From contig NZ_VYGV01000006.1 in the NCBI RefSeq assembly GCF_013387465.1, positions 529,638 to 593,637 on the forward strand: a stretch of DNA of 64,000 bases, read 5' to 3'. The notes under the pieces are model-generated. The model had not been told where the DNA came from. It saw nothing but the letters and a program-made list of their open reading frames with translations, and made no database searches. The translations under genes were made by a program, and so were the position numbers. The first letter of the stretch is position 1; every line of letters starts with the position of its first letter. Positions 18,135-27,190 of the stretch are shown piece by piece. Source of the DNA: Hydrogenophaga aromaticivorans. GTDB taxonomy: Bacteria > Pseudomonadota > Gammaproteobacteria > Burkholderiales > Burkholderiaceae_C.

Positions 18135-19742
18135 TTAAAAACGGAAGACACCGAACGGCGTCGGTTTGGCGGCAGTACGGGAGGCGAGGTCGAGCAGCAG
18201 TCCCATGGCGTCGCGTGTTTCCACCGGATCGATGATGCCGTCCACCCACAAATTCGAGGAGAAGTTCGCAGCAGGCTGGAAGTCTTCGTAAATCTTGCGT
18301 ACCGGCGCCTTGAACGCCTCTTCTTCCTCGGGCGTCCACTCTTTTCCCTCGGTCTTGTTGATCTGTTTGCGCACCAGTGCCATCACCGTGGCGGCCTGAT
18401 CCGGACCCATGATGGCCGCGCGGCCGGTCGGCCAAGCAAACATCGCGGTCGGGTTGAACGGGCGGCCACACATCGCAAGGTAACCTGCACCGTAAGAGGC
18501 GCCCATGATGATGGTGTACTTGGGCACGTTGGCCGAGGCCATCGCCGTGATCATCTTGGCCCCGGCTTTGGCAATGCCAGCCTGCTCGGCGGCGCGCCCG
18601 ACCATGAAGCCGGTCACGTCGGCCATGAACAGCAGAGGGATGTCTCGCTGGCAGCACAGATCGATGAAGTGCGCCGCCTTCATCGCGCTTTCCGGGAACA
18701 GCACGCCCTGGTTGGCCAGGATGCCAACCTCGTGGCCATGGATGCGAGCAAAGCCGGTCAGCAGGGTGTCGCCGTACATCGGCTTGAATTCCTGGAACCG
18801 GCTGTCATCGACGAAACGCGCCAGAATCTCGCGCGTGTCGGTCGGGATTTTGGTGTCGCGGCTGATGATGCCGTAAATCTCGCGCGGATCGAAGCGCGGA
18901 GGCACCGACGGCTGACGCGTCCAGCGTGGCTTGGGCTGCTCACCCAAGTCCCGTACGATTTCACGCGTGATGGCCAGCGCGTGGCGGTCATCTTCGGCAA
19001 TGTGATCGGTGACGCCGCTGACGCTGCAATGCATCTTGGCACCGCCCAGCGACTCGGCATCCACCGTCTCGCCGGTGGCGGCAAAGGTCAGCTCGGGGCC
19101 GCCGAGGTACATATAGCCCTGCTCCTTGACAATCACCGCCTCGTCGCACAGCGCCGGGATGTAGGCGCCACCCGCCGTGCAAGGCCCCATCACCACGGCA
19201 ATCTGCTGGATGCCTTCGGCCGACATGCGGACCTGGTTGTTGAAAATGCTGCCGAACTGCCCCACGTCGGGAAAAATGTTGGCCATCTCCGGCAGGAAGG
19301 CGCCACCGCTGTCCACCAGCGTGATGCAGGGCAAGCGGTGTGCCCAAGCAATTTGCTGCGCCCGCACATGCTTCTTGCAGGTCATGCCGTAGTAAGTGCC
19401 ACCCTTCACGGTGGCGTCGTTGGCAATGATCATGCACGGACGGCCCTGCACCAGACCGATCCCGGTGATGATGCTGGCACCCGGCGGCACGCCGTCGTAC
19501 ATGCCCTCGCCGGCAAGCATGCCGACCTCTAGGAAAGGCGAACCTGGATCGAGCAGCACTTCGACGCGATGGCGCGGCAGGATCTTGTTGCGCGCCAGGT
19601 GTTTTTCCCGCGCTTTCGGGGGGCCACCGGCCAGCGCCAGTTGGCGACGGCTTTGCAGGTCCGCAATCACGGCCTGGTAGGCTTTTTGGTTGAGCCGAAA
19701 TTCGTCGTCGGAAGTCGATATGCGGGAGGAAAGGATGGTCAT
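18135..19742 (-). CDS. acyl-CoA carboxylase beta subunit (carboxyltransferase), module A
   Basis: 535 residues. DSGGAFLPEMANIFP, GPCTAGGAYIPALCDEAV, ANQGVLFPESAMKAAHFI and GASYGAGYLAMCGRPF identify the 3-methylcrotonyl/geranyl-CoA carboxyltransferase group. The pocket segment is FNNQVRMS, and MADVTGFMVG replaces the more usual LQN(I/T)(P/T)G(F/Y)M. With the alpha subunit at 16071, the crotonase at 19783 and the dehydrogenase at 20568 it makes a complete dehydrogenate-carboxylate-hydrate module separate from module B. No clear ribosome-binding site precedes ATG 19742. Propionyl/acetyl-CoA carboxylase is less likely because of motif and length. Confidence 0.9.
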   Translation of the reverse strand: MTILSSRISTSDDEFRLNQKAYQAVIADLQSRRQLALAGGPPKAREKHLARNKILPRHRVEVLLDPGSPFLEVGMLAGEGMYDGVPPGASIITGIGLVQGRPCMIIANDATVKGGTYYGMTCKKHVRAQQIAWAHRLPCITLVDSGGAFLPEMANIFPDVGQFGSIFNNQVRMSAEGIQQIAVVMGPCTAGGAYIPALCDEAVIVKEQGYMYLGGPELTFAATGETVDAESLGGAKMHCSVSGVTDHIAEDDRHALAITREIVRDLGEQPKPRWTRQPSVPPRFDPREIYGIISRDTKIPTDTREILARFVDDSRFQEFKPMYGDTLLTGFARIHGHEVGILANQGVLFPESAMKAAHFIDLCCQRDIPLLFMADVTGFMVGRAAEQAGIAKAGAKMITAMASANVPKYTIIMGASYGAGYLAMCGRPFNPTAMFAWPTGRAAIMGPDQAATVMALVRKQINKTEGKEWTPEEEEAFKAPVRKIYEDFQPAANFSSNLWVDGIIDPVETRDAMGLLLDLASRTAAKPTPFGVFRF

Positions 19743-19782
19743 ATGTGATTGCGCCTATTCGCGAGACAAAGCATTCAGCCGC

Positions 19783-20571
19783 TCAGGCCTTGAACACCGG
19801 TGTACGGCGTGCCTCGAAGGCCGCCAGACCTTCGCTGACGTCGTCATCGAGCAGAGCCGCGCTGGCCAGGTCTTCCTCAAGCTGGAGACCGACCTCCGAC
19901 GAACCCTCCATGCCTTGCCGTGCCAAACGTTTCATGGTGGCCATGCCGATGCGGCTGCGCGTGGCGATCTTGCTGCAATACGCCAGCGCCGCTTCACCCA
20001 ACTGCTCAGGCTCGACCACATAGTTCACCAGCCCCCACTGCTCGGCGATGGCGGCATCGATCCAGCGCGCCGAAAAGAACAGGTCCAGGCCACGGCGCAG
20101 ACCCGCAATGCGTGGCATGCGCTGGCTGCCGCCCCAGCCGGGAATCAGGCCGAACTGGGCATGCTGGTCGCCAAAGCGCGCGTCCTTGGCCGCAAAGATG
20201 ATGTCGCAGGCCAGCATCAGTTCGCAGCCACCGGCCAGGGTCAGACCCTGGCAGGCCGCCACCACCGGCAAATCGCTGCGTTCCAGGCGCTTGAGCACGC
20301 TGTGACCATAGCTGATGAAGTGCTTGAGCCTGGCTGGATCGCCACGCAGCGACTTCACCTCATCCAGGTCGGCGCCGGTGCAGAAGTGCTTGCCTTGCGC
20401 CCGGATCAGAATGGCGCGCACACCGGAGTCGGATTTCTCGAACCCGTCGATGGCGGCCTCGATGGCCGCATGAACGGACATCGACAGGCAATTGAATTTT
20501 TCGGGGCGGGCTAACTCGATAATTCCAACGGCGCCGGCACGGCTGATCTCCACTGGGGATGTCTGAATCAT
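19783..20571 (-). CDS. crotonase (enoyl-CoA hydratase/isomerase family)
   Basis: 262 residues. FCTGADLDEVK and LAGGCELMLACDI (first catalytic Glu in GGCEL) are present. The second catalytic region, usually FGxPEIxLGxIPGxGG, reads FGDQHAQFGLIPGWGGSQR, so the second Glu is missing. The substrate or chemistry may therefore differ from simple hydration. It lies between the module A carboxyltransferase and the dehydrogenase, where atu-type clusters carry isohexenylglutaconyl-CoA hydratase; a ring-enoyl-CoA substrate is another option. ATG 20571 overlaps the dehydrogenase stop by four bases. Confidence 0.8.
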   Translation of the reverse strand: MIQTSPVEISRAGAVGIIELARPEKFNCLSMSVHAAIEAAIDGFEKSDSGVRAILIRAQGKHFCTGADLDEVKSLRGDPARLKHFISYGHSVLKRLERSDLPVVAACQGLTLAGGCELMLACDIIFAAKDARFGDQHAQFGLIPGWGGSQRMPRIAGLRRGLDLFFSARWIDAAIAEQWGLVNYVVEPEQLGEAALAYCSKIATRSRIGMATMKRLARQGMEGSSEVGLQLEEDLASAALLDDDVSEGLAAFEARRTPVFKA

Positions 20572-21734
20572 TTCTTGCTCTCCTTGGCGTACTGCACGGC
20601 GGCGCGTCCCACGCGCTCGCGGGCAACGATCAGCTTCATGATTTGCGCCGTTCCGTCGCCGATTTCCAGGCCCATCACGTCGCGCAGGCGCTGCTGGTGA
20701 GGCAGGTCCATCGACCAGCCATAGTGCCCAAAGGTCAGCAGGCACTGGTGAATCGCGTCAAAAGCGGTCTTGGGGCCCATCCACTTGACCATGGCCGCTT
20801 CCGCGGTGTGCGGCTGACCGGCATCGCGCAGGGCCAGGCCGTGGTAGCAGAGCTGGCGGCAAGCGGCGATCAGGGTCTCGAACTCGACAAGGGGAAAGCT
20901 CACGCCCTGGTACTGCGCCAGCGGCGCGCCAAAGGTCTGGCGTTCCTTCACGTATTCCCAGGCTTCGTCGATCGAGGCCTGCGCGGCGGCCACGCACTGC
21001 AGCGCGATCAGGATGCGGCTGAAGTCAAAGCCCTGCATCACCTGCGTGAAGCCTTTGCCCTCCTCGCCCAGCCGGTTCTCGACCGGCACCCGCACATCGT
21101 CGAAAAACACCGAACCACGGCCGATGATCTTGCTACCAACATCGTTGAAGCGCGTGCGTTGCACGCCGGGCTGATTCAGATCGACCAGGAAGGCGCTGAT
21201 GCCTCGTGCGACATCCTCGGGCTTGCCGGTGCGTGCGAACAACACCATGGCATCGGCCTGGTCGGCAAAAGTGATGGAGGTTTTCTCGCCGGAAAGCACG
21301 TACTCGTCGCCCACGCGACGCGCCTTGAGTTGCAGATTGGCGGCATCCGAGCCGCCCCGTGGTTCGGTCAGACCCAGCGCGACGATGGCCTCGCCCGCCA
21401 CGATCCGGCTGTTCCAGGTGCGCGCCAGCTCGGGGGACGCATTGGCATGGATGATGGCGCCCATCAGCGAACTGAGCAGCTGCATGTAGCTGACGTTGAA
21501 GTCACCATAGGCAATTTCCTCGGTGATCATGCCGGCCGTGACGCCACTGAGGCCCAAGCCGCCATATTCCTCGGGCAGATCAACACCGATCAGACCGAGC
21601 GAACCCATTTCCTTGAACAAGGCCCGGTCGATGCCAGGTTGCGATTCGCGCTTCTGGTAATCGGGCCTGAGCTTCTCTCGTGCAAAGCGGCGCGCCACGT
21701 CACGCAGCGCCATCTGGTCGTCGTCGAACATCAT
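20568..21734 (-). CDS. acyl-CoA dehydrogenase, possibly alicyclic (AliB-like C-terminus)
   Basis: 388 residues. LGLTEPRGGSDAANLQ and a C-terminus LTFGHYGWS...QRLRDVMGLEIGDGTAQIMK are seen; the GDGTAQI(M/Q)K ending is familiar to me from cyclohexanecarboxyl-CoA dehydrogenases (AliB/BadJ group), though this is recollection and not a search. With BadH/BadI-like genes at 42487-44135, a role in the first desaturation of a ring carboxyl-CoA is attractive; the alternative is a branched acyl-CoA feeding module A. First gene of the 16-gene minus-strand operon. AGGAG lies seven bases before ATG 21734, and an ATG at 21731 follows directly. Confidence 0.82.
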   Translation of the reverse strand: MMFDDDQMALRDVARRFAREKLRPDYQKRESQPGIDRALFKEMGSLGLIGVDLPEEYGGLGLSGVTAGMITEEIAYGDFNVSYMQLLSSLMGAIIHANASPELARTWNSRIVAGEAIVALGLTEPRGGSDAANLQLKARRVGDEYVLSGEKTSITFADQADAMVLFARTGKPEDVARGISAFLVDLNQPGVQRTRFNDVGSKIIGRGSVFFDDVRVPVENRLGEEGKGFTQVMQGFDFSRILIALQCVAAAQASIDEAWEYVKERQTFGAPLAQYQGVSFPLVEFETLIAACRQLCYHGLALRDAGQPHTAEAAMVKWMGPKTAFDAIHQCLLTFGHYGWSMDLPHQQRLRDVMGLEIGDGTAQIMKLIVARERVGRAAVQYAKESKK

Positions 21735-21898
21735 GGGAAATCTCCTGATTGACTGTTGTCTGTAGTCGAAGTCGCCGCCTGCATCGCACCGTCAATCGGG
21801 AAGAAGAATTTGAGGTGCTCGCCAATTGCATGGCTGGTCGACGCCGTATGATATATCATCGAACAGGTGTTAGTTAGATTATTAAAAAGGCGTTCTCC
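21735..21898. promoter_or_regulatory. divergent promoter region, 16-gene operon / fadH
   Basis: 164 bases between the divergent starts at 21734 and 21899. It holds a perfect 12-bp palindrome, ATGATATATCAT, at 21848-21859, and a half-degenerate copy of the window's inverted repeat just after it. Both long operons must start here or nearby, so this is the main switch for genes 3517-21734 and 21899 onward. I cannot assign -35/-10 boxes with confidence. Confidence 0.6.
21862..21879 (-). promoter_or_regulatory. half-degenerate copy of the CTAAC/GTTAG operator
   Basis: On the minus strand it reads ATCTAACTAACACCTGTT. The left half ATCTAAC and spacer TAAC match the operators at 42415 and 44215 exactly; the right half is degenerate. 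It is 20 bases before the fadH start, inside the divergent promoter region, where a bound repressor could affect both directions. Weaker than the three perfect or near-perfect copies. Confidence 0.45.
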
Positions 21899-23956
21899 AT
21901 GTCCACCGAAGCCACCGTTTTCTTTCCGACGCTGCTCTCCGCGCTGAAGGTCGGCGCGCACACCCTTGGCAACCGGACGCTGATGGGATCGATGCACACC
22001 CGCCTGGAGTCGCTGGACCGGTCGATCGACCGGCTGTCCCTGTTCTATGCCGAGCGCGCACGCGGTGGCGCTGGCCTGATCGTCACGGGCGGCTATGCCC
22101 CCTGCCAGGATGGCCTGCTGGATGAAACCGGTCCCCTGCTGGTCACGACGGCACAAGCCGATGCGCTCAGACCGATCCCGCAGGCGGTGCATGCCGAGGG
22201 CGGCAAGATCATTCTGCAAATCCTGCACACCGGGCGCTACGCAAAAATCGCCAGACCCGTGGGCGCCTCCGACATCCCCTCCCCGATCAACCCGCGGGCG
22301 CCGCGCGCCTTGAGCACGGCCGAAGTCTGGCAAACGGTGGAGGACTATGTCCGCTGCGCCGAACTCGCGCAACGCGCCGGCTTCGATGGCGTCGAGATCA
22401 TGGGCTCGGAGGGCTACCTGCTCAACCAGTTCACCGTCACGCGCACGAACAACCGCAGCGACGAATTTGGCGGCAGCATGGAAAGTCGCCACCGCCTGCC
22501 GGTGGAGATCGTGCGGCGCACGCGCGAGCGCCTGGGGCCGCCGTTTCTGCTCATGTATCGGGTGTCGGCGCTCGATCTGGTCGAGGGCGGCGCCCCGTCT
22601 GACGACATCATCCAGCTCGCCCAGGCGGTGCAGGCCGCAGGCGCCGACATCCTCAACACCGGCATCGGCTGGCACGAAGCACGAATCCCGACCATTGCCT
22701 ACGTGGTGCCGCGTGCCGCCTGGCGCTTTGCGGCGGCCCGCATCAAGAAAGCGGTGACGATTCCGGTCATCGTTTCCAACCGCATCAACACCCCGGAAGT
22801 GGCCGAAGAAATTTTGGCCAGCGGTGACGCCGACATGGTGTCGATGGCGCGCCCCTTCCTGGCCGATGCCGACTTCGTGCGCAAGGCGGCGCAGGGGCGC
22901 GCCGACGAGATCAACACCTGCATCGCCTGCAACCAGGCCTGTCTGGACTACATCTTCGCCGACCGCCCCGCCACCTGCCTTGTCAATCCACGCGCCGGCC
23001 GCGAGCTGGAGTTTTCGCTCTTGCCGCCACGGGCCGTGCCGCGCAAGGTGGCGGTGATCGGCGCCGGCGCGGCCGGGCTGGCCTGCGCGCTGACCGCTGC
23101 CGAACGCGGTCATGCGGTCACCCTGTTCGAGGCCGGACCCGAGATCGGCGGCCAGTTGAACCTGGCCCGGGCCGTGCCAGGCAAGCAGGAGTTCAATGAA
23201 CTGCTTCGCTACTTCAAGCAGGGCGTGGCGCGGCACGGTGTGACGCTCAAGCTCAACAACCGAGCGGACGCCCCCTCTCTCGCTGCCGGTCACTACGACC
23301 GCATCGTGATCGCCGCTGGCGTGCGCCCGCGCCTGCCGCAAATCCCGGGTGTCACCCACCCCAAGGTGGTGAGCTATGCCGACCTGCTGTCGGGCCGGGC
23401 GCAGGCGGGCCACCGGGTCGCGGTCATCGGTGCCGGGGGCATCGGCTTCGACGTGTCCACCTTCCTGCTGCATGACGAGCATGCGGGTAAGGCGACCAAC
23501 GCGCCCCAGACGGTCGAGCAGTTTCACGCTGAATGGGGTGTCGACACCTCGCCCTCAGCCGCTGGCGGCCTGAAACCGATGCAGCCGGTCAGCTCGCCAC
23601 GCGAAGTTACCCTGTTGCAGCGCAAGCCGGAAAAACCCGGACGCAGCCTGGGCATGACCACCGGCTGGGCGCTCAAGGCCGAGTTGGCGCGGCGCGGCCT
23701 GCGCACGCTCTCGGGCTGCACCTATGAACGCATCGACGATGCCGGCCTGCACCTGAGCATCAACGGCATGCCGCAAACGCTGGCCGTGGACACCATCGTC
23801 CTGTGCGCCGGCCAGGACAGCGAGAACGCACTGGTTGCCGAACTGCGCGCGCTCGGCCTCGCGCCCGATGTCATCGGCGGTGCCGAGCTGGCCGCCGAAC
23901 TCGACGCCTTGCGCGCCATTGACCAGGGCACACGCCTCGGTCTGGCGATCATCTGA
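21899..23956 (+). CDS. fadH: 2,4-dienoyl-CoA reductase (NADPH), FadH type
   Basis: 685 residues. An N-terminal old-yellow-enzyme TIM barrel carries the FadH catalytic Tyr (MGSEGYLLNQF, Tyr 173) and His (GIGWHEARIP, His 259). A 4Fe-4S cluster motif follows at C341-x2-C344-x3-C348-x11-C360 (CIACNQACLDYIF...TC), then FAD/NAD(P)-binding Rossmann domains (VIGAGAAGLACAL, then VIGAGGIGFDVS). This is the three-cofactor 2,4-dienoyl-CoA reductase of E. coli type (about 672 residues). It reduces dienoyl-CoAs arising from unsaturated chains. There is no clear ribosome-binding site; ATG 21899 matches the family's N-terminus. It heads the plus-strand operon opposite the 16-gene operon. Confidence 0.92.
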   Translation: MSTEATVFFPTLLSALKVGAHTLGNRTLMGSMHTRLESLDRSIDRLSLFYAERARGGAGLIVTGGYAPCQDGLLDETGPLLVTTAQADALRPIPQAVHAEGGKIILQILHTGRYAKIARPVGASDIPSPINPRAPRALSTAEVWQTVEDYVRCAELAQRAGFDGVEIMGSEGYLLNQFTVTRTNNRSDEFGGSMESRHRLPVEIVRRTRERLGPPFLLMYRVSALDLVEGGAPSDDIIQLAQAVQAAGADILNTGIGWHEARIPTIAYVVPRAAWRFAAARIKKAVTIPVIVSNRINTPEVAEEILASGDADMVSMARPFLADADFVRKAAQGRADEINTCIACNQACLDYIFADRPATCLVNPRAGRELEFSLLPPRAVPRKVAVIGAGAAGLACALTAAERGHAVTLFEAGPEIGGQLNLARAVPGKQEFNELLRYFKQGVARHGVTLKLNNRADAPSLAAGHYDRIVIAAGVRPRLPQIPGVTHPKVVSYADLLSGRAQAGHRVAVIGAGGIGFDVSTFLLHDEHAGKATNAPQTVEQFHAEWGVDTSPSAAGGLKPMQPVSSPREVTLLQRKPEKPGRSLGMTTGWALKAELARRGLRTLSGCTYERIDDAGLHLSINGMPQTLAVDTIVLCAGQDSENALVAELRALGLAPDVIGGAELAAELDALRAIDQGTRLGLAII

Positions 23957-24020
23957 AACCACTTCATTTCGAATGCGACAACACCGCATTCTCGCGCCGG
24001 GTTCAAAACTGGAGCAACTG

Positions 24021-24815
24021 ATGGAAGAACAAACTGCTGACAACGTACGTTGGAGTGTGGCCGGGGATATTGGCCGGATCGTGCTCGACCGCAGCGACGG
24101 CCCTCACACGATCTCACTCGCGTCCACTGCTGCACTGGCCCGCGCAGTTGCCGAGATTGCCGCAGCAAAGCCGCGGGTCGTATTGCTGACCGGCAGCGGA
24201 ACGATATTCTGCGCCGGCGGGGATATCGCCGAGATGCGCCAACACGCTGGAACGCTCGACGTCTATATTGACGAGCTCGTGGGCATCGCGCACCCGGCGC
24301 TACTGCGACTGTCGGAACTGCCGGTGCCGGTGGTGACGGCCATCAACGGCCCGGTCGGCGGTGGCGGCATCGGCTGGGCACTTTGCGGCGACTTCGCTCT
24401 GGCGGCAGCATCAATGAAGCTGCGCACGGGGTACGCAGCCATCGGCTTGTCCCCTGACATGGGCGCATCCCACTTCATCACCCGACGCATCGGCTCGCTG
24501 CGCGCGCGTCAGCTTCTCATGCTCAGTGACCCCATCGACGCTCGCCGATGCCTCGACTTCGGCTTGGTGGACGAAGTCGTGCCTGACGCCGAGTTGGGCG
24601 CTCGCGCCCAAACCCTGTGCGAGCGACTGGCCCGTGCGCCCACCGCCTCGATGGCTGGCATCAAGCAACTGTGCGAAGGCGCCGCGCGACGCAACCTGCA
24701 CGAGCAAATGGCGCTCGAGAAGTCTCTGATTGAAGCTCGCGCCCGAAGTAGCGATGCAAGTGAAGGCGTGCAGGCCTTTCTGGAAAAGCGCGCCCCACGT
24801 TTCAGCGGGCGTTGA
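24021..24815 (+). CDS. crotonase (enoyl-CoA hydratase/isomerase), PaaG-like site
   Basis: 264 residues. FCAGGDIAEMRQ and GPVGGGGIGWALCGD define the crotonase fold. The second catalytic region reads GLSPDMGASHFITRRIG, in which an Asp replaces the Glu, a pattern seen in PaaG/delta-isomerase-type crotonases. It may move a double bond and not hydrate one, which would suit its position beside the dienoyl-CoA reductase. GGAG lies six bases before ATG 24021. The longer frame from 23835 overlaps the end of fadH and is rejected. Confidence 0.8.
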   Translation: MEEQTADNVRWSVAGDIGRIVLDRSDGPHTISLASTAALARAVAEIAAAKPRVVLLTGSGTIFCAGGDIAEMRQHAGTLDVYIDELVGIAHPALLRLSELPVPVVTAINGPVGGGGIGWALCGDFALAAASMKLRTGYAAIGLSPDMGASHFITRRIGSLRARQLLMLSDPIDARRCLDFGLVDEVVPDAELGARAQTLCERLARAPTASMAGIKQLCEGAARRNLHEQMALEKSLIEARARSSDASEGVQAFLEKRAPRFSGR

Positions 24816-24830
24816 ACAGCGTTCTCATCC

Positions 24831-25997
24831 ATGAATTTCACACCCAACCCGGAACACGAAACCATCCGCGAAGCCATCGGCAAGATCTGCGCCCGCTTCG
24901 ACGACAGCTACTGGCTCGAACGTGACCGGGTCGGTGGCTTTCCACATGAGCTGCACCGCGCTCTGGCCGACGGCGGCTGGCTCGGCGTTTGCCTGCCACA
25001 GGAGTATGGCGGTGGCGGACTGGGCATCAGTGAAGCGACCGTGATGATGCAGACCATCTCACAGTCGGGCGCCGGACTGTCTGGCGCATCGGCGGTGCAC
25101 ATGAACATTTTCGGTTTGCAGCCCGTGGCCGTGTTTGGCAACGAGGAGCAAAAACGCCGCATGCTGCCTCCGCTGATCCAGGGCAAGGAGAAAGCCTGTT
25201 TCGCCGTCACCGAGCCCAACACCGGCCTGAACACCACCCGCTTGAAAACCCGTGCGGAACGGGTTGGCGACCACTATGTGCTGTTCGGCCAGAAGGTCTG
25301 GATATCGACCGCCCAGGTGGCCGAGAAGATGCTCATTCTGGCGCGCACCACGCCGATTGAGGAATGCAAAAAACCGACCTTCGGCCTGAGCCTGTTCTAC
25401 ACAGACCTCGACCGCCGTTTTGTCGAGGTGCGCGAAATCGAAAAGATGGGGCGCAAGGCGGTCGACTCGAACGAACTCTTCATCGACGGCCTGCGGGTGC
25501 CGGTGGAGGACCGCATCGGCGAAGAGGGCCGCGGCTTTGAGTACATCCTGCATGGCATGAACCCGGAGCGGGTGCTGATCGCGGGCGAGGCCGTCGGCCT
25601 GGGTCGGGCGGCGCTGCAGGTGGCCGTCAACTACGCCCGCGAGCGCGTGGTCTTTGACAGGCCTATCGGGCAGAACCAGTCGATCCAGCATCCGCTGGCG
25701 CAATCATGGATGGAGCTGGAAGCCGCCGAAATGATGGCGATGCGCGCGGCCTGGAAATACGACAACGGCCTGCCCTGCGGCGCCGATGCCAATGCCGCCA
25801 AGTACATGGCGGCCGAGGCTGGTTTCAACGCCTGCCAGCGCGCCATGGCCACGCTGGGCGGCTATGGCTACGCCAAGGAATACCACGTCGAACGCTACCT
25901 GCGCGAGATGATGATTCCGCGCATCGCGCCGATCAGCCCGCAACTCATCCTGTGCTTCATCGCCGAGAAGGTGCTGGGGCTGCCCAAATCCTATTGA
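24831..25997 (+). CDS. acyl-CoA dehydrogenase
   Basis: 388 residues with CFAVTEPNTGLNTT (FAD-binding loop) and a C-terminus GYGYAKEYHVERYLREMMIPRIAP followed by IAEKVLGLPKSY. The C-terminal GLP(K/R)SY and overall length are shared with the dehydrogenase at 32727, so the two are paralogues. The usual YEGT-type catalytic Glu region is replaced by PRIAPISPQLI; a Glu in NPERVLI offers the alternative catalytic position. The substrate is unknown. It starts 15 bases after the crotonase stop with no clear ribosome-binding site. Confidence 0.83.
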   Translation: MNFTPNPEHETIREAIGKICARFDDSYWLERDRVGGFPHELHRALADGGWLGVCLPQEYGGGGLGISEATVMMQTISQSGAGLSGASAVHMNIFGLQPVAVFGNEEQKRRMLPPLIQGKEKACFAVTEPNTGLNTTRLKTRAERVGDHYVLFGQKVWISTAQVAEKMLILARTTPIEECKKPTFGLSLFYTDLDRRFVEVREIEKMGRKAVDSNELFIDGLRVPVEDRIGEEGRGFEYILHGMNPERVLIAGEAVGLGRAALQVAVNYARERVVFDRPIGQNQSIQHPLAQSWMELEAAEMMAMRAAWKYDNGLPCGADANAAKYMAAEAGFNACQRAMATLGGYGYAKEYHVERYLREMMIPRIAPISPQLILCFIAEKVLGLPKSY

Positions 25998-26023
25998 CAT
26001 TCACGACCAGCACCCACCCCATC

Positions 26024-27190
26024 ATGACCACCACCCACAACAGCGAACGCGCTGAACAACTGACCATGCTGCGCGAAAGCGCGCTCAGTTTCGTCACCAA
26101 AGAATCACCACTCAACCGCGCCCGCGCCCTGCGCCAGCAGATGCCAGGCTACGACCGCCGCTTCTGGGGCGCCCTGGCCGAACAGGGTTGGACCGGGCTG
26201 CTGGTGCCCGAACAACTGGGCGGATACGCGCAAGGCTTCACTGAGATGGCCGAGGTCGTCGCCGCGCTCGCCACGCAGGTCGCGCCGGAACCGGTGGTGC
26301 CGGTGCTGGTGTTTGCCGGTCGGCTGCTGGCCCATGCGGGTGCCAACGAGCTCTCAACACGTCTGCTGACCGAACTCGCCGAGGGTCGCACCCTGCCCGC
26401 CGTGGCCTGGCAGGAAGACGTCACCGGCACGAAAGACCGGCCGGGCCAGGCGGCGACCAGGCTGGAGCGCCAGGCCGACGCCCTGCTGCTCAATGGCTGC
26501 AAGCGCCATGTGCGCCCCGGCGCCGGGGCCGACGGCTACATCGTCAGCGCCACCGGCCCCCAAGGTCTGGCCCTGGTGTGGGTGCAGGCCGATGCGGCCG
26601 GCCTGACCCTGTCGGGCCAGCCGCTGGCCGACGGCAGCTATGCGGCACAGATCGACTTGAACAGCGTTCGCCTGCCCGCCAGCCACCTGCTGGCCGAAGG
26701 GGCCGCCGCCGAGGCCGCGCTGACCCGCGCCTACGATGAAACCCTGGTATTGACCAGTGTTGAACTGCTGGCTCTGGTGCGCAGCATGCTGTCCATGACG
26801 CAAGGCTACCTGCGCGCGCGCATTCAGTTCGGCAAGCCGATTGGCACTTTCCAGTCACTGCAGCACCGCGCTGTCGACCTGTTGCTTCAGCAGGAACTGA
26901 CCGTCAGCGTGATGGAGCAGGCCCTGGCCCTGCTCGACGACCCGGACGCCGACGCCAACGCGCGCTCGGCCATGGCCAGCCGCGTCAAGTCGCGCGCGTC
27001 GGACGCCGGCTTGCAAGTGGCGCGCGAAGCGGTGCAACTGCACGGTGCCATTGGCGTCACCGACGAATACGACCTCGGCCTGTATCTGCAGCGCGCCCTG
27101 GTGCTGTCCGCCTGGCTGGGCAATGGCACCCAGCAGCGCCGCCGCTACGCCAACCTCACCCAAAACGCCACCGCGCAGGAGCACGCATGA
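26024..27190 (+). CDS. acyl-CoA dehydrogenase, small/structural subunit (PimD-like)
   Basis: 388 residues. It has an acyl-CoA dehydrogenase fold but weak active-site motifs: where catalytic subunits read TEPxxGSD, this one has AWQEDVTGTKD, and no EGT-type Glu motif is seen. Such subunits pair with a catalytic partner in pimeloyl-CoA dehydrogenase (PimCD) and in the steroid alpha2-beta2 dehydrogenases (ChsE1/E2 type). The next gene, overlapping by four bases, is that partner. The ATG at 26024 starts MTTTHNSERAEQL; a longer frame from 25706 runs inside the previous gene. Confidence 0.8.
   Translation: MTTTHNSERAEQLTMLRESALSFVTKESPLNRARALRQQMPGYDRRFWGALAEQGWTGLLVPEQLGGYAQGFTEMAEVVAALATQVAPEPVVPVLVFAGRLLAHAGANELSTRLLTELAEGRTLPAVAWQEDVTGTKDRPGQAATRLERQADALLLNGCKRHVRPGAGADGYIVSATGPQGLALVWVQADAAGLTLSGQPLADGSYAAQIDLNSVRLPASHLLAEGAAAEAALTRAYDETLVLTSVELLALVRSMLSMTQGYLRARIQFGKPIGTFQSLQHRAVDLLLQQELTVSVMEQALALLDDPDADANARSAMASRVKSRASDAGLQVAREAVQLHGAIGVTDEYDLGLYLQRALVLSAWLGNGTQQRRRYANLTQNATAQEHA

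Noticed and set aside
17361..19532. 723-codon plus-strand frame opposite module A carboxylase genes
   Set aside because: It spans two well-supported minus-strand genes and has the low-complexity composition of a reverse-complement shadow.
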